A stretch of DNA of 64,000 nucleotides from Micromonospora saelicesensis (lineage in GTDB: Bacteria > Actinomycetota > Actinomycetes > Mycobacteriales > Micromonosporaceae), in the NCBI RefSeq assembly GCF_900091575.1, contig NZ_FMCR01000001.1:1550001-1614000 (forward strand), given 5' to 3'. Positions 7,995 to 16,080 of this stretch are shown in pieces (the stretch's first letter is position 1; the number at the start of each line of letters is the position of its first letter). The notes below the pieces were generated by a model. It saw only the letters and a program-made list of their open reading frames with translations, was not told the DNA's origin and searched no databases. Made by a program: the position numbers and the translations under genes.

Positions 7995-8486
7995 TCAGAC
8001 CTCGGAGAAGAAGGTGAGTGAGCCGGCGACGGTGCCGTCGGTGAGCACCGGGGTGGAGATCGCGTCAACTGTCGCGTCGGAGCTGTTCGCCGAGGCGGCC
8101 TGCACCCTGAGTAGCCCACGGGCGAGTCGGCCGGAGGAGAGCGCCAGCAGTGGCGGAATCTTGTCGATCTCGGCTTCGGTCAGCTCGCCCCGGTTGGCGG
8201 TGAAGTCGAGCAGGCGCAGCCCGCCATCGAGCAACGGCCGCCCGATCAGCCCGGCCGGCTCACCGAGACAGAGCAGCTCGCAACCGGCCGTGGAGATCGC
8301 CACCACCAGGGTGTCGGCGTCGATCAGCAGGCACGGCTCATCGGCGCGGGAGACTGTCGACGACCATTGGCCGACGTTGTCGGACTCCGGCTCTGTCGAG
8401 GCCCGCGCCGCCGGCACGAACGCTTCCGAGAGCGAAAGTTCGACGTGGGCCACCGCGCCTCCTATGTGCACCGATCGACTGTCCAC
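7995..8486 (-). CDS. conserved protein, possible PAS-like sensor domain
   Basis: 163 residues from a GTG start. The central part (about 45-110) reads like a PAS fold: CLLIDADTLVVAISTAGCELL, then LIGRPLLDGGLRLLDF. It ends with a strand-rich segment (VLTDGTVAGSLTFFSEV) as in a second half of a PAS domain. No output domain is attached, so it would act through a partner. The family is not one I recognise by name; the PAS assignment is inference from pattern. Confidence 0.55.
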   Translation of the reverse strand: MDSRSVHIGGAVAHVELSLSEAFVPAARASTEPESDNVGQWSSTVSRADEPCLLIDADTLVVAISTAGCELLCLGEPAGLIGRPLLDGGLRLLDFTANRGELTEAEIDKIPPLLALSSGRLARGLLRVQAASANSSDATVDAISTPVLTDGTVAGSLTFFSEV

Positions 8487-8622
8487 GCTAGCGGGTCGCC
8501 GACGGAATCACCGAGCGCACCGGGTCACCGGGGCGCGCAGCGTGAACCGAGGCGACCGGTGACGGCGCGGAGACCGGTGAGGTGAACGGGGGGACCGGAG
8601 CCGCGTGGCGTCGCCGGTGACG

Positions 8623-9360
8623 TTACCGGCGGTGGGCCGGCTTGTCAGCGGCCGTTCGGCCCTCCTCGTACCACCGGTAGTCGGCGGTTGGACGATACGT
8701 GCCGTTCAGCCAGGTGCCCGGGTGCTGCGCGACCCGGGAAAGCTTCTCGGCGGTCGCGGGGCTGATCCGGCTGCCGCCGGCCACGAGCAACCGGTCCAGT
8801 TCCCGGTGGGTGGCCATCAGGCAGTCCTTCGGAAGGCCGTAGACGCTGATCACGCCAGAGCCGACGAAGGTCAGCACCGGCGTCACCGGAACGGGCAGCC
8901 CCACCGCCTCGGAGAGCGCCTTGCTGGCCCGCTTCGCGTCCCGGCGGGACTCGGCCACGTACGGAGGCCGCTTGCCGTTGATCTGCACCACGTCTCCGGC
9001 GACGAGCACCCTGGCTCGGCCGTGGTCGGCGATGGTCACGGCGAAGAGGCCACTTGGCCCGATGGCGAGGAACCCGGCCCGCTCGTCCTGACCGCGGTCG
9101 AGGACGTCTGTCACGTCGGTGCGCGGCCACTCGATCACGTGCCAGGCAGGCCCGAGGTGGTCGAGTTGGCCCAACGCCCGTGCCCCGGCCGCCTCCAGGC
9201 GGCGTGCACCCCGCTCGGCCCGACGGCGGCGGGCCCATTCGAGCGGTGTCGGACGGACCGGTTCGAGAACCCCCGGCGCCTCGACGCGGGGGTGTGGCAC
9301 CGCGACGGGCGGCAGTGCCCGAGCGGACGGTACGGCTCGTCGTGCGGGAAAGACAGTCAT
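8623..9360 (-). CDS. NERD-like (nuclease-related) domain protein
   Basis: 245 residues. A basic N-terminal third with RRRAERGARRLEAAGARALG is followed by HVIEWPRTDVTDVLDRGQD, FLAIGPSGLFAVTIADHGRA, INGKRPPYVAE and a helical C-terminus. The sequence FLAIGPSGLFAV-x-I is the NERD core, normally around the D-x(n)-E-x-K nuclease site; here the metal-binding residues look only partly kept, so activity is doubtful. ATG 9360 is preferred to 9375 because a GGAGG lies inside the longer version with correct spacing to 9360. Stop TAA at 8623. Confidence 0.6.
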   Translation of the reverse strand: MTVFPARRAVPSARALPPVAVPHPRVEAPGVLEPVRPTPLEWARRRRAERGARRLEAAGARALGQLDHLGPAWHVIEWPRTDVTDVLDRGQDERAGFLAIGPSGLFAVTIADHGRARVLVAGDVVQINGKRPPYVAESRRDAKRASKALSEAVGLPVPVTPVLTFVGSGVISVYGLPKDCLMATHRELDRLLVAGGSRISPATAEKLSRVAQHPGTWLNGTYRPTADYRWYEEGRTAADKPAHRR

Positions 9361-9450
9361 CGCGACCTCCGGCAAAAGGTCCCTCGAAGTTATGTCCTCA
9401 CTACCCTACGTTGCCACTACCGGTGTTCGGCAAGCCGGAGCGCCGGAGTG

Positions 9451-9481
9451 ACTGTGGATGAATGCCATATTCATCCACAGT
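9451..9481. promoter_or_regulatory. 31-bp palindrome, candidate ArgR-type operator of arcA
   Basis: Perfect 13-bp arms ACTGTGGATGAAT and ATTCATCCACAGT flank GCCAT. The core TGAAT-N5-ATTCA resembles the ARG box bound by ArgR/AhrC (TGAAT-N4-ATTCA) but with one extra central base. It lies 42 bp before the arcA start and 90 bp before the divergent NERD-like gene. It also contains two converging near-DnaA-box 9-mers (TGTGGATGA), each one mismatch from consensus. Confidence 0.55.
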
Positions 9482-9523
9482 TCTTTTCTCGGATGCCGCT
9501 AAACCCTGCCCTACGCTGCGGGA

Positions 9524-10741
9524 GTGACCCACTACGTCGACAGTGAAGTCGGGCGGCTCGGCACCGTACTGCTGCACCGGCCCGGCCCCGAACTGGCCCG
9601 GCTCACCCCGCGCAACAACGACTCGCTCCTGTTCGACGCGATCCCCTGGGTGGGGCGCGCCCAGGAGGAGCACGACGCGTTCGCCGCCGCCCTGCGCGAG
9701 CGCGGCGTCGAGGTGCTCTACCTGGCCACCCTGCTGGCCGAGACGCTGGCCGTCGCGGACGCCCGAGCCGAACTCACCGAACAGGTGCTGCGCTCCCGGC
9801 GGCTCGGCGACACGCTGCGCGCCCGCGTCGCCGACCACCTCTCCTACCTGGACCCGGCCGCGCTGGCCGACGTGCTCACCGCCGGGCTGGCCCACGAGGA
9901 GTTGCGGATCAGCTCCGAGCGGCCGGGCGGCCTGGTCTACACGCTGATGGACCGACACGACTTCGTCATCGACCCGTTGCCCAACCTGCTCTTCACCCGC
10001 GACTCGTCGCTGTGGATCGGCGACCGGGTCGGTGTCACCAGCCTGGCCATGCCGGCCCGCCGCCGTGAGACCACCCTGACCGACGCCATCTACCGCCACC
10101 ACCCCCGGTTCGCCGGCACCGAATTCGTCTACCGTCCCAGCCTCGAGCACCTGGAGGGCGGGGACGTGCTGCTGCTCGCGCCCGGGGTGCTGGCGGTCGG
10201 GGTGGGTGAGCGGACGACCCCGGCCGGCGCGGAACGCCTCGGTCGGCAGGTCTTCGCCGCCGGCCTGGCCCACACCATCCTGGTGGTGCCGATCGCCCAG
10301 AAGCGCGCCACCATGCACCTGGACACGGTGTGCACGATGGTCGACGTGGACGCCGTCCTGATGTACCCCAACATCGCGAGCACGCTGTCCGCGTACACGG
10401 TGATCGCCGGCGGGGACGGCGAGGACCCGCGGGTGGACGGGCCGGCGCCGTTCCTGCGGGCCGCCGCCGACGCGATGGACCTCGACCTGCTCCGGGTCAT
10501 CGACACCGGGCTGGATCCGGTGACCGCGGAACGCGAGCAGTGGGATGACGGCAACAACACCCTCGCGCTGGCCCCTCGGCTCTGCGTCGGCTACGAGCGC
10601 AACACGGAGACCAACGCCCAACTGGAGCGGGCCGGCATCGAGGTGATCCCGATCGCCGGCTCCGAGTTGGGCTCCGGTAGGGGCGGACCGCGCTGCATGT
10701 CCTGCCCGATCACCCGGGACCCGCTACCCGTCGCCGGCTGA
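9524..10741 (+). CDS. arcA: arginine deiminase
   Basis: 405 residues. It hydrolyses L-arginine to citrulline and ammonia, first step of the arginine deiminase pathway. The guanidino-modifying fold is evident: FTRD (Asp160), EHLEGGDV (Glu211, Asp214), HLDTVCTM (His265), and a C-terminal [13 protein letters not shown] with catalytic Cys391. N-terminal [15 protein letters not shown] is typical. Start is GTG 9524 with a weak GGGA upstream. No arcB or arcC follows, so downstream steps are encoded elsewhere. The palindrome just upstream suggests arginine-responsive control. Confidence 0.97.
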   Translation: MTHYVDSEVGRLGTVLLHRPGPELARLTPRNNDSLLFDAIPWVGRAQEEHDAFAAALRERGVEVLYLATLLAETLAVADARAELTEQVLRSRRLGDTLRARVADHLSYLDPAALADVLTAGLAHEELRISSERPGGLVYTLMDRHDFVIDPLPNLLFTRDSSLWIGDRVGVTSLAMPARRRETTLTDAIYRHHPRFAGTEFVYRPSLEHLEGGDVLLLAPGVLAVGVGERTTPAGAERLGRQVFAAGLAHTILVVPIAQKRATMHLDTVCTMVDVDAVLMYPNIASTLSAYTVIAGGDGEDPRVDGPAPFLRAAADAMDLDLLRVIDTGLDPVTAEREQWDDGNNTLALAPRLCVGYERNTETNAQLERAGIEVIPIAGSELGSGRGGPRCMSCPITRDPLPVAG

Positions 10742-10770
10742 GCACCCGACGACCGCACCCGCCGCCCGGC

Positions 10771-10814
10771 TCAGCGGTACGACGGCCCCGGTTCAGCGGG
10801 ACGACGGCCCCGGT
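10771..10814. repeat. 22-bp tandem duplication abutting a stop codon
   Basis: Two adjacent 22-bp units (10771-10792 and 10793-10814, one mismatch) begin with TCAGCGG and contain GACGACGGCCCCGGT. A third partial copy starts exactly at 10815, where its TCA is the stop codon of the leftward DUF5926 gene. Confidence 0.8.
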
Positions 10815-11702
10815 TCAGCGCAGGGTGAGCTGGCGGCCGAGCAGCCCCTGACGGGCCCGGCGGCCGGCGGCGTCGAGTGGGTCGGTGACGGTGAGCGCCT
10901 CGGCGTACCGCTTGGCGAACTGCGCCACCGGCTCCTCCCACTCGGCGGCGGGGGTCTCCTCCGGCAGGTCCCAGACCGGCACGAGTCGACCGTGCGCCCG
11001 GAACATGCCGGCGAACTTGGTCTGCTCGCCGAGCGTCAGCGTGCCGGCCGCGCCGAGTCGGGCCAGCGCGTCCAGGGCGGCGTCCTCGTCGTCCGGCAGC
11101 ACCCAGCGCACGTGGGCCTTCTCCGGGACCTGACACCAGTACGCGGCCTTCGCCGCTGTCAGCCGGACCGTCGGGTAGATGGCCGCGTTCGCCCGCTCCA
11201 GCGACGCCTGGACGGTCGGATCGTCGGCGGCCCCGGGGTCGAGCCAGAAGTCGAAACCGTCGTGCATGGTGATGTCCAGCGGACCGTCCACGAGGATGTC
11301 CTGGAGCCGGGGCCCGGGGCCGGGCAGTGGCGGCACGGCCACCTGGCCACCCGGCTCGGTACGCAGCGCGCTGAGCAACGCGTCGGCCAGATCCCGCGAC
11401 ACGTCACCGGACTGCTGGTGGCGCTGGAGACCGATCAGCACCCGGCCGTCCGGCTTGGTGATCGCCGGGGCGGCCATCGGCAGCACCGTGGCGAGCGTGG
11501 CCGTCCGGTCGCCGAATTCCTCGACCAGAGCGGGCGCCAGCCGCAGCGGGGCGGAGGCGGCGGGCACCAGTTCGCGAAGCGCGATCCACTCGGACTCGTC
11601 GACCAGCCCGTCGAACGGACGCGGCACGAAGACGTCCCGCACCTTGTCGCGACGGGGGGTGGTGTCGGCGGCGGCGCGCTGGCTCTTTCGACGCTTACTC
11701 AC
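10815..11702 (-). CDS. DUF5926 family protein
   Basis: 295 residues from a GTG start. The N-terminus SKRRKSQRAAADTTPRRDKV is strongly basic, and DVFVPRPFDGLVDESEWIAL follows directly. The rest is an acidic alpha/beta protein with repeated LEEF/LPDDEDAALDALARL helices. The layout is that of the actinobacterial DUF5926 family, which has no known function. No membrane segment or catalytic motif is evident. Stands alone between arcA (convergent) and the orphan HATPase gene. Confidence 0.8.
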   Translation of the reverse strand: MSKRRKSQRAAADTTPRRDKVRDVFVPRPFDGLVDESEWIALRELVPAASAPLRLAPALVEEFGDRTATLATVLPMAAPAITKPDGRVLIGLQRHQQSGDVSRDLADALLSALRTEPGGQVAVPPLPGPGPRLQDILVDGPLDITMHDGFDFWLDPGAADDPTVQASLERANAAIYPTVRLTAAKAAYWCQVPEKAHVRWVLPDDEDAALDALARLGAAGTLTLGEQTKFAGMFRAHGRLVPVWDLPEETPAAEWEEPVAQFAKRYAEALTVTDPLDAAGRRARQGLLGRQLTLR

Positions 11703-11762
11703 GGCGTCACAGCCTAGAGCCCCGAGCGGCTCGCCGTGACCGGGACCCGCCCGAGCCGGTCC

Positions 11763-12227
11763 TCAGCCCGCCGGCACCAGGTCGGGTCGGGGTGTCGGCG
11801 CCGGGTCGAACTCCGCCCAGACGCGCTGGCCCATGCCGTCCTGCTCGACGCCCCAACGGGTGGCCAGGCCGGCCACGATGTGCAGCCCGCGCCCGTCCGC
11901 CGCGTCCGGGCTGGCCGTCCGGAGCCGTGGCCCGGTGCTCGCGCTGCCGCCGTCGGTGACCCGCAGCTGGATCAGTGCGCCCTCGGTCGAGGGCCGTAGC
12001 TGCCAGGCAACCCGGATCACGCCGCCGGGCAGCGGTCTGGCGTGCCGCACCGCGTTGCCCACCAGCTCCGCGAGCACCGCGATCAGGTCCGCGAGGAGCG
12101 TCGGGGGTACGACGTCCGTCAGCTCGGCGGCGAGCCGGTGTCTGGCCAGCCGTGCCCCGCCCGGGTGGTGGGGAACCACCACGCACCAGGCTCGATCCCT
12201 CGTTGCCGCTGCCACCGTCGCCTCCAC
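11763..12227 (-). CDS. orphan HATPase (anti-sigma/RsbW-like) protein
   Basis: About 154 residues. ELVGNAVRHARPLPGGVIRV contains the N-box, TDGGSAS the G1-like segment, and DAADGRGLHIVAGLATRWGV the G2 box of a GHKL ATP-binding domain. This is the single-domain form common in actinomycetes, either an anti-sigma kinase or a partner of other regulators. GTG 12227 is chosen because it lies 17 bp after the stop of the kinase gene, with AGGGG upstream; ATG 12314 is an in-frame alternative that would overlap the kinase by 71 bp. Likely co-transcribed with the sensor kinase and perhaps working with it. Confidence 0.75.
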   Translation of the reverse strand: MEATVAAATRDRAWCVVVPHHPGGARLARHRLAAELTDVVPPTLLADLIAVLAELVGNAVRHARPLPGGVIRVAWQLRPSTEGALIQLRVTDGGSASTGPRLRTASPDAADGRGLHIVAGLATRWGVEQDGMGQRVWAEFDPAPTPRPDLVPAG

Positions 12228-12243
12228 GTCGCGCCACCCCTGG

Positions 12244-13698
12244 TCAACCGCGTGGTAGCCGCACCTCTGCGACCGTACCGCCGCCGGTCCTCGGACGTAG
12301 GGATACCCATCCATTCTGCTGTTCAACGATCCGGCGGACGAGATAGAGGCCGAGCCCGGCCCCCGGGTAGCCGCGACGGTCGCCGGACTCGCCCTGCCAG
12401 AACCGGTCGAACGCCCGTTCCACGTGCTCGGGTCGGATGCCGATGCCCTGGTCGCTGACCCGGAACGCCACCAGATGACCGTCGCCCGAGGCGGTGATCT
12501 CGATGGGAGAACCGGGTGCCGAGTACTTACCGGCATTGGTCGTCAACTCGGTCAGCACTGTGGACAGGCTGGGCCGGTGACCGAGCGCCTTGGGCAGATC
12601 GCTCGGGAGGCGGAGCACCAGCCGGCGGCGCAGCTCCGCCGGCAGGTCGACGACGGCGGAGCGCAGCGCCTCGCCGAGGTCGAACGGGGTGGGAGGGTCG
12701 TCGCCCGGCCCCACCTCGGCCGCCGAGCTGAGCAGACGGTCGACCAGCCGGGCCAGCTCGTTGGCGCGTTGCCCGATCACCCGGGCCGCCTGCCGTCGGT
12801 CGACGTCGGTCAGCGACTCCCAGTGGTCGGTGAGGGTGTCCGCGTACCCCTTGATGACGGTGACCGGGGTGCGCAGCTCGTGGCTGGTCACCGCGACGAA
12901 CAGCTCGCGGTCGTGGTCGCGGCGCTGCTGGTCGGTGATGTCGCGGAAGGTGACCACCCGTAACGTGCCTGGGCCGGGTAGGTCGCCGGAGGTGATCCGC
13001 AGCCAGCGGCCGTCCGGCATGCGGTGGTCCCGAACCTGCCCGGAGGGCGGCAGCGGGAACGGCAACGGGCGGCTCAGCGCCTGCTCGACCGTCCGGCCGG
13101 TGACCTGGGCGGCGGCCGGGTTCCAGAGCCGGACGTGCCCGTCCCGGTCGACGACGGCCAGCCCGTCGGCGAGGGCCGCCACCACCGGGCCGTCGCCGTG
13201 CACCGGCAGGCCACTCTGGTCGCCGTACATGTGCCCGATGCAGGAGGCGAGATAGGCGATGACTCCCTGCTGCTCGGCGCCCGGCTCGTCGTCGCCCGGA
13301 TAGAGCGCGTGCAGGCTGCCGACGGTGTGACCGCCGATCTCGGCCCGGGAGACCACCATCCGGCGCAGGCCGCTGCCGGCCAGTTCGCCGGCCAGCTTGC
13401 CGTTGAGGTCGCTCACCCGCGCCTGGCGTACCCGTGGCCCGGAGAGCAGGCAGACGGTGTCCGGGTCGTCGACGGCCAGTGGTCGGCCGAGGGCCCACTC
13501 CGCCGCGCCGGTCGCGGCGATGACGCGACCGCCGGTCGGACCGAACTCGACGAACGCCATCCCGGTCGCGCCGAGCGCCGGCTGGGCCACCCGGAGCAGC
13601 TGGGTGAGGACCGGCAGGCCCGCGTCCCCAGAGTTGATCATCTCGATCACGACGGTGTGGCCGGCGATGAGAGCGGGGAAATCGATACGCTCCGGCAT
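12244..13698 (-). CDS. GAF-PAS sensor histidine kinase
   Basis: 484 residues, soluble. A GAF-like domain spans about 18-160, a PAS domain about 168-255 (LADGLAVVDRDGHVRLWNPAAA), a HisKA domain with His273 in SHELRTP, and a C-terminal HATPase with TELTTNAGKYS, DQGIGI and GAGLGLYLV. It would autophosphorylate and pass phosphate to a response regulator, but none is adjacent. The GAF-PAS input suggests an intracellular small-molecule or redox signal. ATG 13698 (MPERIDF) is preferred over 13734. A single-domain HATPase gene follows 17-70 bp downstream. Confidence 0.9.
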   Translation of the reverse strand: MPERIDFPALIAGHTVVIEMINSGDAGLPVLTQLLRVAQPALGATGMAFVEFGPTGGRVIAATGAAEWALGRPLAVDDPDTVCLLSGPRVRQARVSDLNGKLAGELAGSGLRRMVVSRAEIGGHTVGSLHALYPGDDEPGAEQQGVIAYLASCIGHMYGDQSGLPVHGDGPVVAALADGLAVVDRDGHVRLWNPAAAQVTGRTVEQALSRPLPFPLPPSGQVRDHRMPDGRWLRITSGDLPGPGTLRVVTFRDITDQQRRDHDRELFVAVTSHELRTPVTVIKGYADTLTDHWESLTDVDRRQAARVIGQRANELARLVDRLLSSAAEVGPGDDPPTPFDLGEALRSAVVDLPAELRRRLVLRLPSDLPKALGHRPSLSTVLTELTTNAGKYSAPGSPIEITASGDGHLVAFRVSDQGIGIRPEHVERAFDRFWQGESGDRRGYPGAGLGLYLVRRIVEQQNGWVSLRPRTGGGTVAEVRLPRG

Positions 13699-13751
13699 GT
13701 GCCGAGTCTGCCCCGCCGACCCGGTTTTGGGCACCCCCGCCCGGTCGTGGG

Positions 13752-14540
13752 TCAGCGGTCCAGCCGGGCGAGGGCGTACGCGGGCCGGTCGGTGATGATC
13801 CCGTCCACCCCGGCGGCCAGCACCAGCTCCAGGTCGGTCGGCTCGTTGACCGTCCAGACGTACACCTGGTTGCCGGCCGCGCGCAGTGCGGGCAGCAACT
13901 GCGGGCGGGCCCGGACCAGGCCGATGCCCGGCCCGGCGATCCGGGTGCCGAACGGCAGCCGACCCAACCGCAGCCAGCGCGGCAGCACCTCCAGCAACAG
14001 CACGGTGGGCAGCGTCGGGGCCAGCTCGCGCACCCTACGGACCGCCAGCGGGGAGAACGACATGACGGTGACCTGCACCGGGTCGTCCGGCGCGGGGTCG
14101 GCGAGCCCGTACCGGCGCAGCAGGCTGACCAGTCGCCGTTCCACGTTCGAGCCGTAGCGGGACGGGTGCTTCGTCTCCACCAGCAGTCGGACCGGCCGCC
14201 CGGCGGCGAGCACCGCGTCCAGGAGCCGGGCCAGGGTCAGCAGCCGGGTGTGCGACTCGTCCGGTGGCAGGTCGCCGTTCGGGGCGCTGCCCGGGTGCCA
14301 CGAGCCGAAGTCCAGGGCGTCCAGCTCGGCGAGCGTACGCGCGCTGACCAGACCGCGACCGTTGCTGGTTCGGTCGAGTCGTCGGTCGTGCACGCAGACC
14401 AGGTGCCCGTCCCGGGTCAGCCGGACGTCGCACTCCAGGCCGTCGGCGCCCTCGTCGAGGGCGCGCAGATACGCGGCGAGGGTGTGCTCGGGTAGGTCGA
14501 ACGAGGCGCCGCGGTGCGCGAAGACCAGTGGCCCGCCCAT
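13752..14540 (-). CDS. glycerophosphodiester phosphodiesterase
   Basis: 262 residues, GDPD TIM-barrel family. FAHRGASFDLPEHT (His9, Arg10), the metal ligands in LECDVRLT (Glu36, Asp38) and CVHDRRLDRTSNG (His) are all present, and the C-terminus VYVWTVNEPTDLELVLAAGVDGIITD is the usual family ending. It hydrolyses glycerophosphodiesters to sn-glycerol-3-phosphate and an alcohol. No signal peptide, so cytoplasmic (UgpQ-like). Ten bases after the rhodanese gene, probably one operon. Substrate range is not determined by sequence. Confidence 0.93.
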   Translation of the reverse strand: MGGPLVFAHRGASFDLPEHTLAAYLRALDEGADGLECDVRLTRDGHLVCVHDRRLDRTSNGRGLVSARTLAELDALDFGSWHPGSAPNGDLPPDESHTRLLTLARLLDAVLAAGRPVRLLVETKHPSRYGSNVERRLVSLLRRYGLADPAPDDPVQVTVMSFSPLAVRRVRELAPTLPTVLLLEVLPRWLRLGRLPFGTRIAGPGIGLVRARPQLLPALRAAGNQVYVWTVNEPTDLELVLAAGVDGIITDRPAYALARLDR

Positions 14541-14550
14541 TCCGCCGGCC

Positions 14551-14898
14551 TCAGATGACCTGGCCGGGCTGCCCGTTCGCGTCGACCACCGGTCGGCCGA
14601 CCGCAGCCCACTGGCGCATCCCGCCGTCGGCGTTGCGCACCTGCTCCCAGCCGTTGTTGATCAGGTAGGCGACGACCTGGGCGGAACGCCCGCCGGAACG
14701 GCAGACGACCGCCACCTCCCGGTCGGTGGGCACCTCGGCCAGCCGGGCCGGCAGTTCCATCATCGGCAGGTGGTGGGCGGTGGGCGCGTGGCCGGCCGCC
14801 CACTCGTCGTCCTCCCGCACATCCAGCAGGTAGGTCTCGTCGGCGATCTCGGTCACGGGCACGGTGGGAACCTGGGGTCCGAACACAGGAAGCAACAC
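14551..14898 (-). CDS. rhodanese-like domain protein
   Basis: 115 residues, one rhodanese domain. The active-site loop CRSGGRS carries Cys66, and LLDVREDDEWAAGHAPTAHHLP is the characteristic N-terminal motif. Single-domain rhodaneses accept sulfane sulfur from thiosulfate or persulfides. The start is a GTG at 14898. It lies 10 bp upstream of the GDPD gene in the same direction. Confidence 0.92.
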   Translation of the reverse strand: MLLPVFGPQVPTVPVTEIADETYLLDVREDDEWAAGHAPTAHHLPMMELPARLAEVPTDREVAVVCRSGGRSAQVVAYLINNGWEQVRNADGGMRQWAAVGRPVVDANGQPGQVI

Positions 14899-14944
14899 TA
14901 GATCCTTGTGGCCCGGTTCGGCACCGACCGGGCCGTCGGCACCG

Positions 14945-15862
14945 TCACAACCGGGTCACCCAGCGCGGGTTGGCCTGCGCCCAGGCCGGCACCCGGGTGC
15001 CGCGGAGTGCCTCGAAGAGCCCGTTGCCGCCGTTGTCCAGCACCACGTACGAGACCTCGTCGATGGTCTGCGGCGAGGAGGGCACCTGAACGCCGCGCAT
15101 CCCGTCGGGCGGCAGCGCGCGCAGCGCGAGGAGCAGGTCCTCCAGGGGTACGCCGTTGGTGTCGACGGTCAACGAGCCGCCGACTGCCCGGAGCACCTGG
15201 TCCAGTTTGACGGGGTTGCTCCGCAGGTCCGCCCTGCCGGCGCTGTCCAGCATCGCCCGGAGCAACTGCTGCTGGTGGTGCTGTCGGTCGTAGTCACCGC
15301 CGGGCAGGTCGTAACGCTGTCGGACGTAGTCCAGCGCCTGCGCCCCGTCCATCTGCTGGCAGCCGGTGGCGAAGACACGGTTGGTGTGGATCGAGCGGAC
15401 CTCGGTGTCCACGCACATCTCCACCCCGCCGAGCAGGTCGATGACCTTCCGGAAGCCGGAGAAGTCGATCAGCGCGGCACCGTCGAACCGGATTCCGGTG
15501 AGCCGGTGCAGGGTGGTGGAGAGCAGTTGGGCGCCGGCCTGCCCGCCGCCGCCGTGCTCGTACGCGGCGTTGATCTTGTCTTGACCGCCGCCGAAGCCGT
15601 TCGCGGGCGGGATGGCGACCAGCAGGTCACGCGGGATGGAGACCAGGTACGCCTCCCGCTGCCCGGCGGGGACGTGCACGATGAGGATGGTGTCCGAACG
15701 TTGGTCCGGGCCGCTGTCGCCCGGGCGTCGATCGGAGCCGACCAGGAGATAGTTGAGCGGCCCGTCCAGGTCGGTGCGCTCGGTGCGGGCGTCGGCGTCG
15801 AGCAGTTGCTCCTTGGCCACCGTGCGGTCGTAGCGGTGGCTGAGCGTCTTGAGCCCGGCCAC
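14945..15862 (-). CDS. LytR-CpsA-Psr (LCP) family protein, start unresolved
   Basis: At least 305 residues. LCP enzymes transfer polyprenyl-linked glycopolymers to peptidoglycan on the outer face of the membrane. Seen here: YLLVGSDRR, RSDTILIVHV, YLVSIPRDLLV, INAAYEHGG, GVEMCVDTEV and DYVRQRYDLPGGDYDRQ, all core LCP motifs. The listed start (GTG 15862) cuts into an obvious membrane anchor: the same frame upstream (15863-15910) encodes RILLGIGLALVLLAGLAV, preceded by basic residues. Yet no ATG, GTG, TTG or CTG occurs in that frame between 15911 and the stop at 16031. The nearest GTGs (15983, 16029) are in the other two frames. A frameshift or sequence error is likely. Longest of the three LCP genes to lack a clean start. 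Confidence 0.88.
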   Translation of the reverse strand: MAGLKTLSHRYDRTVAKEQLLDADARTERTDLDGPLNYLLVGSDRRPGDSGPDQRSDTILIVHVPAGQREAYLVSIPRDLLVAIPPANGFGGGQDKINAAYEHGGGGQAGAQLLSTTLHRLTGIRFDGAALIDFSGFRKVIDLLGGVEMCVDTEVRSIHTNRVFATGCQQMDGAQALDYVRQRYDLPGGDYDRQHHQQQLLRAMLDSAGRADLRSNPVKLDQVLRAVGGSLTVDTNGVPLEDLLLALRALPPDGMRGVQVPSSPQTIDEVSYVVLDNGGNGLFEALRGTRVPAWAQANPRWVTRL

Positions 15863-16080
15863 GGCGAGCCCCGCCAGCAGGACGAGAGCCAGGCCGATGC
15901 CGAGCAGGATCCGCGGCCAACGGGCGCGAGGTGACCGGGCGGACGGGGCCGCTTCGGCCCGGTCCGCTGCGTTCCGTCCCCACCTGGGCGTGACCGCCTC
16001 CCCGCAGCCGATACGTGAAACCTGCTCACGTCAGGCTACGGGCGGTGACGGGGCCGTCGCTGGCTTTCCGCGACTCGGCC

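Noticed and set aside
8613..8630. Near palindrome GCCGGTGACGTTACCGGC at the NERD-like gene end
   Set aside because: Its arms are only 6 bp, it overlaps the stop codon and similar GCCGGT words are common in this GC-rich gap.
8623..9360. Phage-defence island around the NERD-like and Uma2 genes
   Set aside because: The two genes are 24 kb apart among housekeeping genes, and no other defence component is present.
9451..9481. Palindrome before arcA as a terminator
   Set aside because: It stands in a divergent intergenic region upstream of both genes, where nothing needs terminating; an operator fits better.
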